From Bacteroidota bacterium (GTDB taxonomy: Bacteria; Bacteroidota; Bacteroidia; Bacteroidales; VadinHA17), in the NCBI GenBank assembly GCA_030628785.1, contig DAOVQI010000241.1:1-5577 (forward strand): a DNA stretch of 5,577 nucleotides, written 5' to 3'. A program made the position numbers and the translations under genes. Of the stretch, positions 5,568 through 5,577 are shown one piece after another. How positions within the stretch are numbered: the first letter of the stretch is position 1; the number at the start of each line of letters is the position of its first letter. The notes below the pieces were generated by a model. The model was not told the DNA's origin, made no database searches, and worked only from the letters and a program-made list of their open reading frames with translations.

Positions 5568-5577
5568 GAGCTCATGA

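Larger units (their letters stand above)
5178..5577. other. Intergenic region upstream of tyrS
   Basis: No gene is visible in these 400 bp. Starting from tyrS it holds the tyrS promoter and short leader, an unremarkable A/T-rich stretch (5221-5348), a 96-bp inverted-repeat element (5349-5444), a small 12-bp palindrome CACTAATTAGTG (5460-5471) and two longer palindromes near the right edge. The gene beyond the right edge is outside the window. Confidence 0.7.

Noticed and set aside
5178..5577. T-box riboswitch upstream of tyrS
   Set aside because: The predicted leader is only about a dozen nucleotides, far too short, and no T-box sequence or specifier stem is visible. T-boxes are also not typical of this phylum.

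Overview
The window is AT-rich bacterial DNA that most resembles a member of the Bacteroidota. Three things point there: the tyrosyl-tRNA synthetase reads like Bacteroidota TyrS, its upstream region has a TAnnTTTG -7 box with no Shine-Dalgarno sequence before the ATG, and the spacers are full of the short palindromic repeats common in that phylum. Genus cannot be told from this sequence.

Three intact genes lie on the minus strand, reading right to left. They are tyrS (5177 to 3879), a Wzz-type polysaccharide chain-length determinant (3516 to 2503), and a Wzy/WaaL-type O-antigen ligase or polymerase (1644 to 160). The last two are membrane proteins of surface-polysaccharide assembly: the polymerase/ligase makes or transfers periplasmic glycan and the Wzz protein sets its length. 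tyrS is a housekeeping gene that probably just borders the polysaccharide locus. No glycosyltransferase, flippase or export gene is in view.

The spacers are unusually large and structured. Between the Wzz and ligase genes (1645-2502) there is a decayed IS4-like insertion sequence with 16-bp terminal inverted repeats, a perfect 9-bp target duplication and the last 54 codons of its transposase. Inside it sits a compact element (1789-2019) bounded by two copies, in opposite orientation, of one 32-nt module, each carrying a 7-bp hairpin with loop TCC. The two stems differ in sequence but both pair perfectly. A separate nested palindromic element (2301-2491) follows the Wzz gene, and one end of a related copy appears downstream of the ligase gene at the left edge.

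The spacer 3517-3878 holds a CCCGATA palindrome flanked by 9-bp direct repeats, plus degenerate GGAATATT-type repeats. The region 5178-5577 holds the tyrS promoter, a 21-bp perfect inverted repeat around a C/G-rich hairpin, and two perfect palindromes. A fused copy of those palindromes supplies the stop codon of the ligase gene.

The best candidate for something undescribed is the paired-hairpin element at 1789-2019. I read it as REPIN-like or as a structured RNA, without proof of either.
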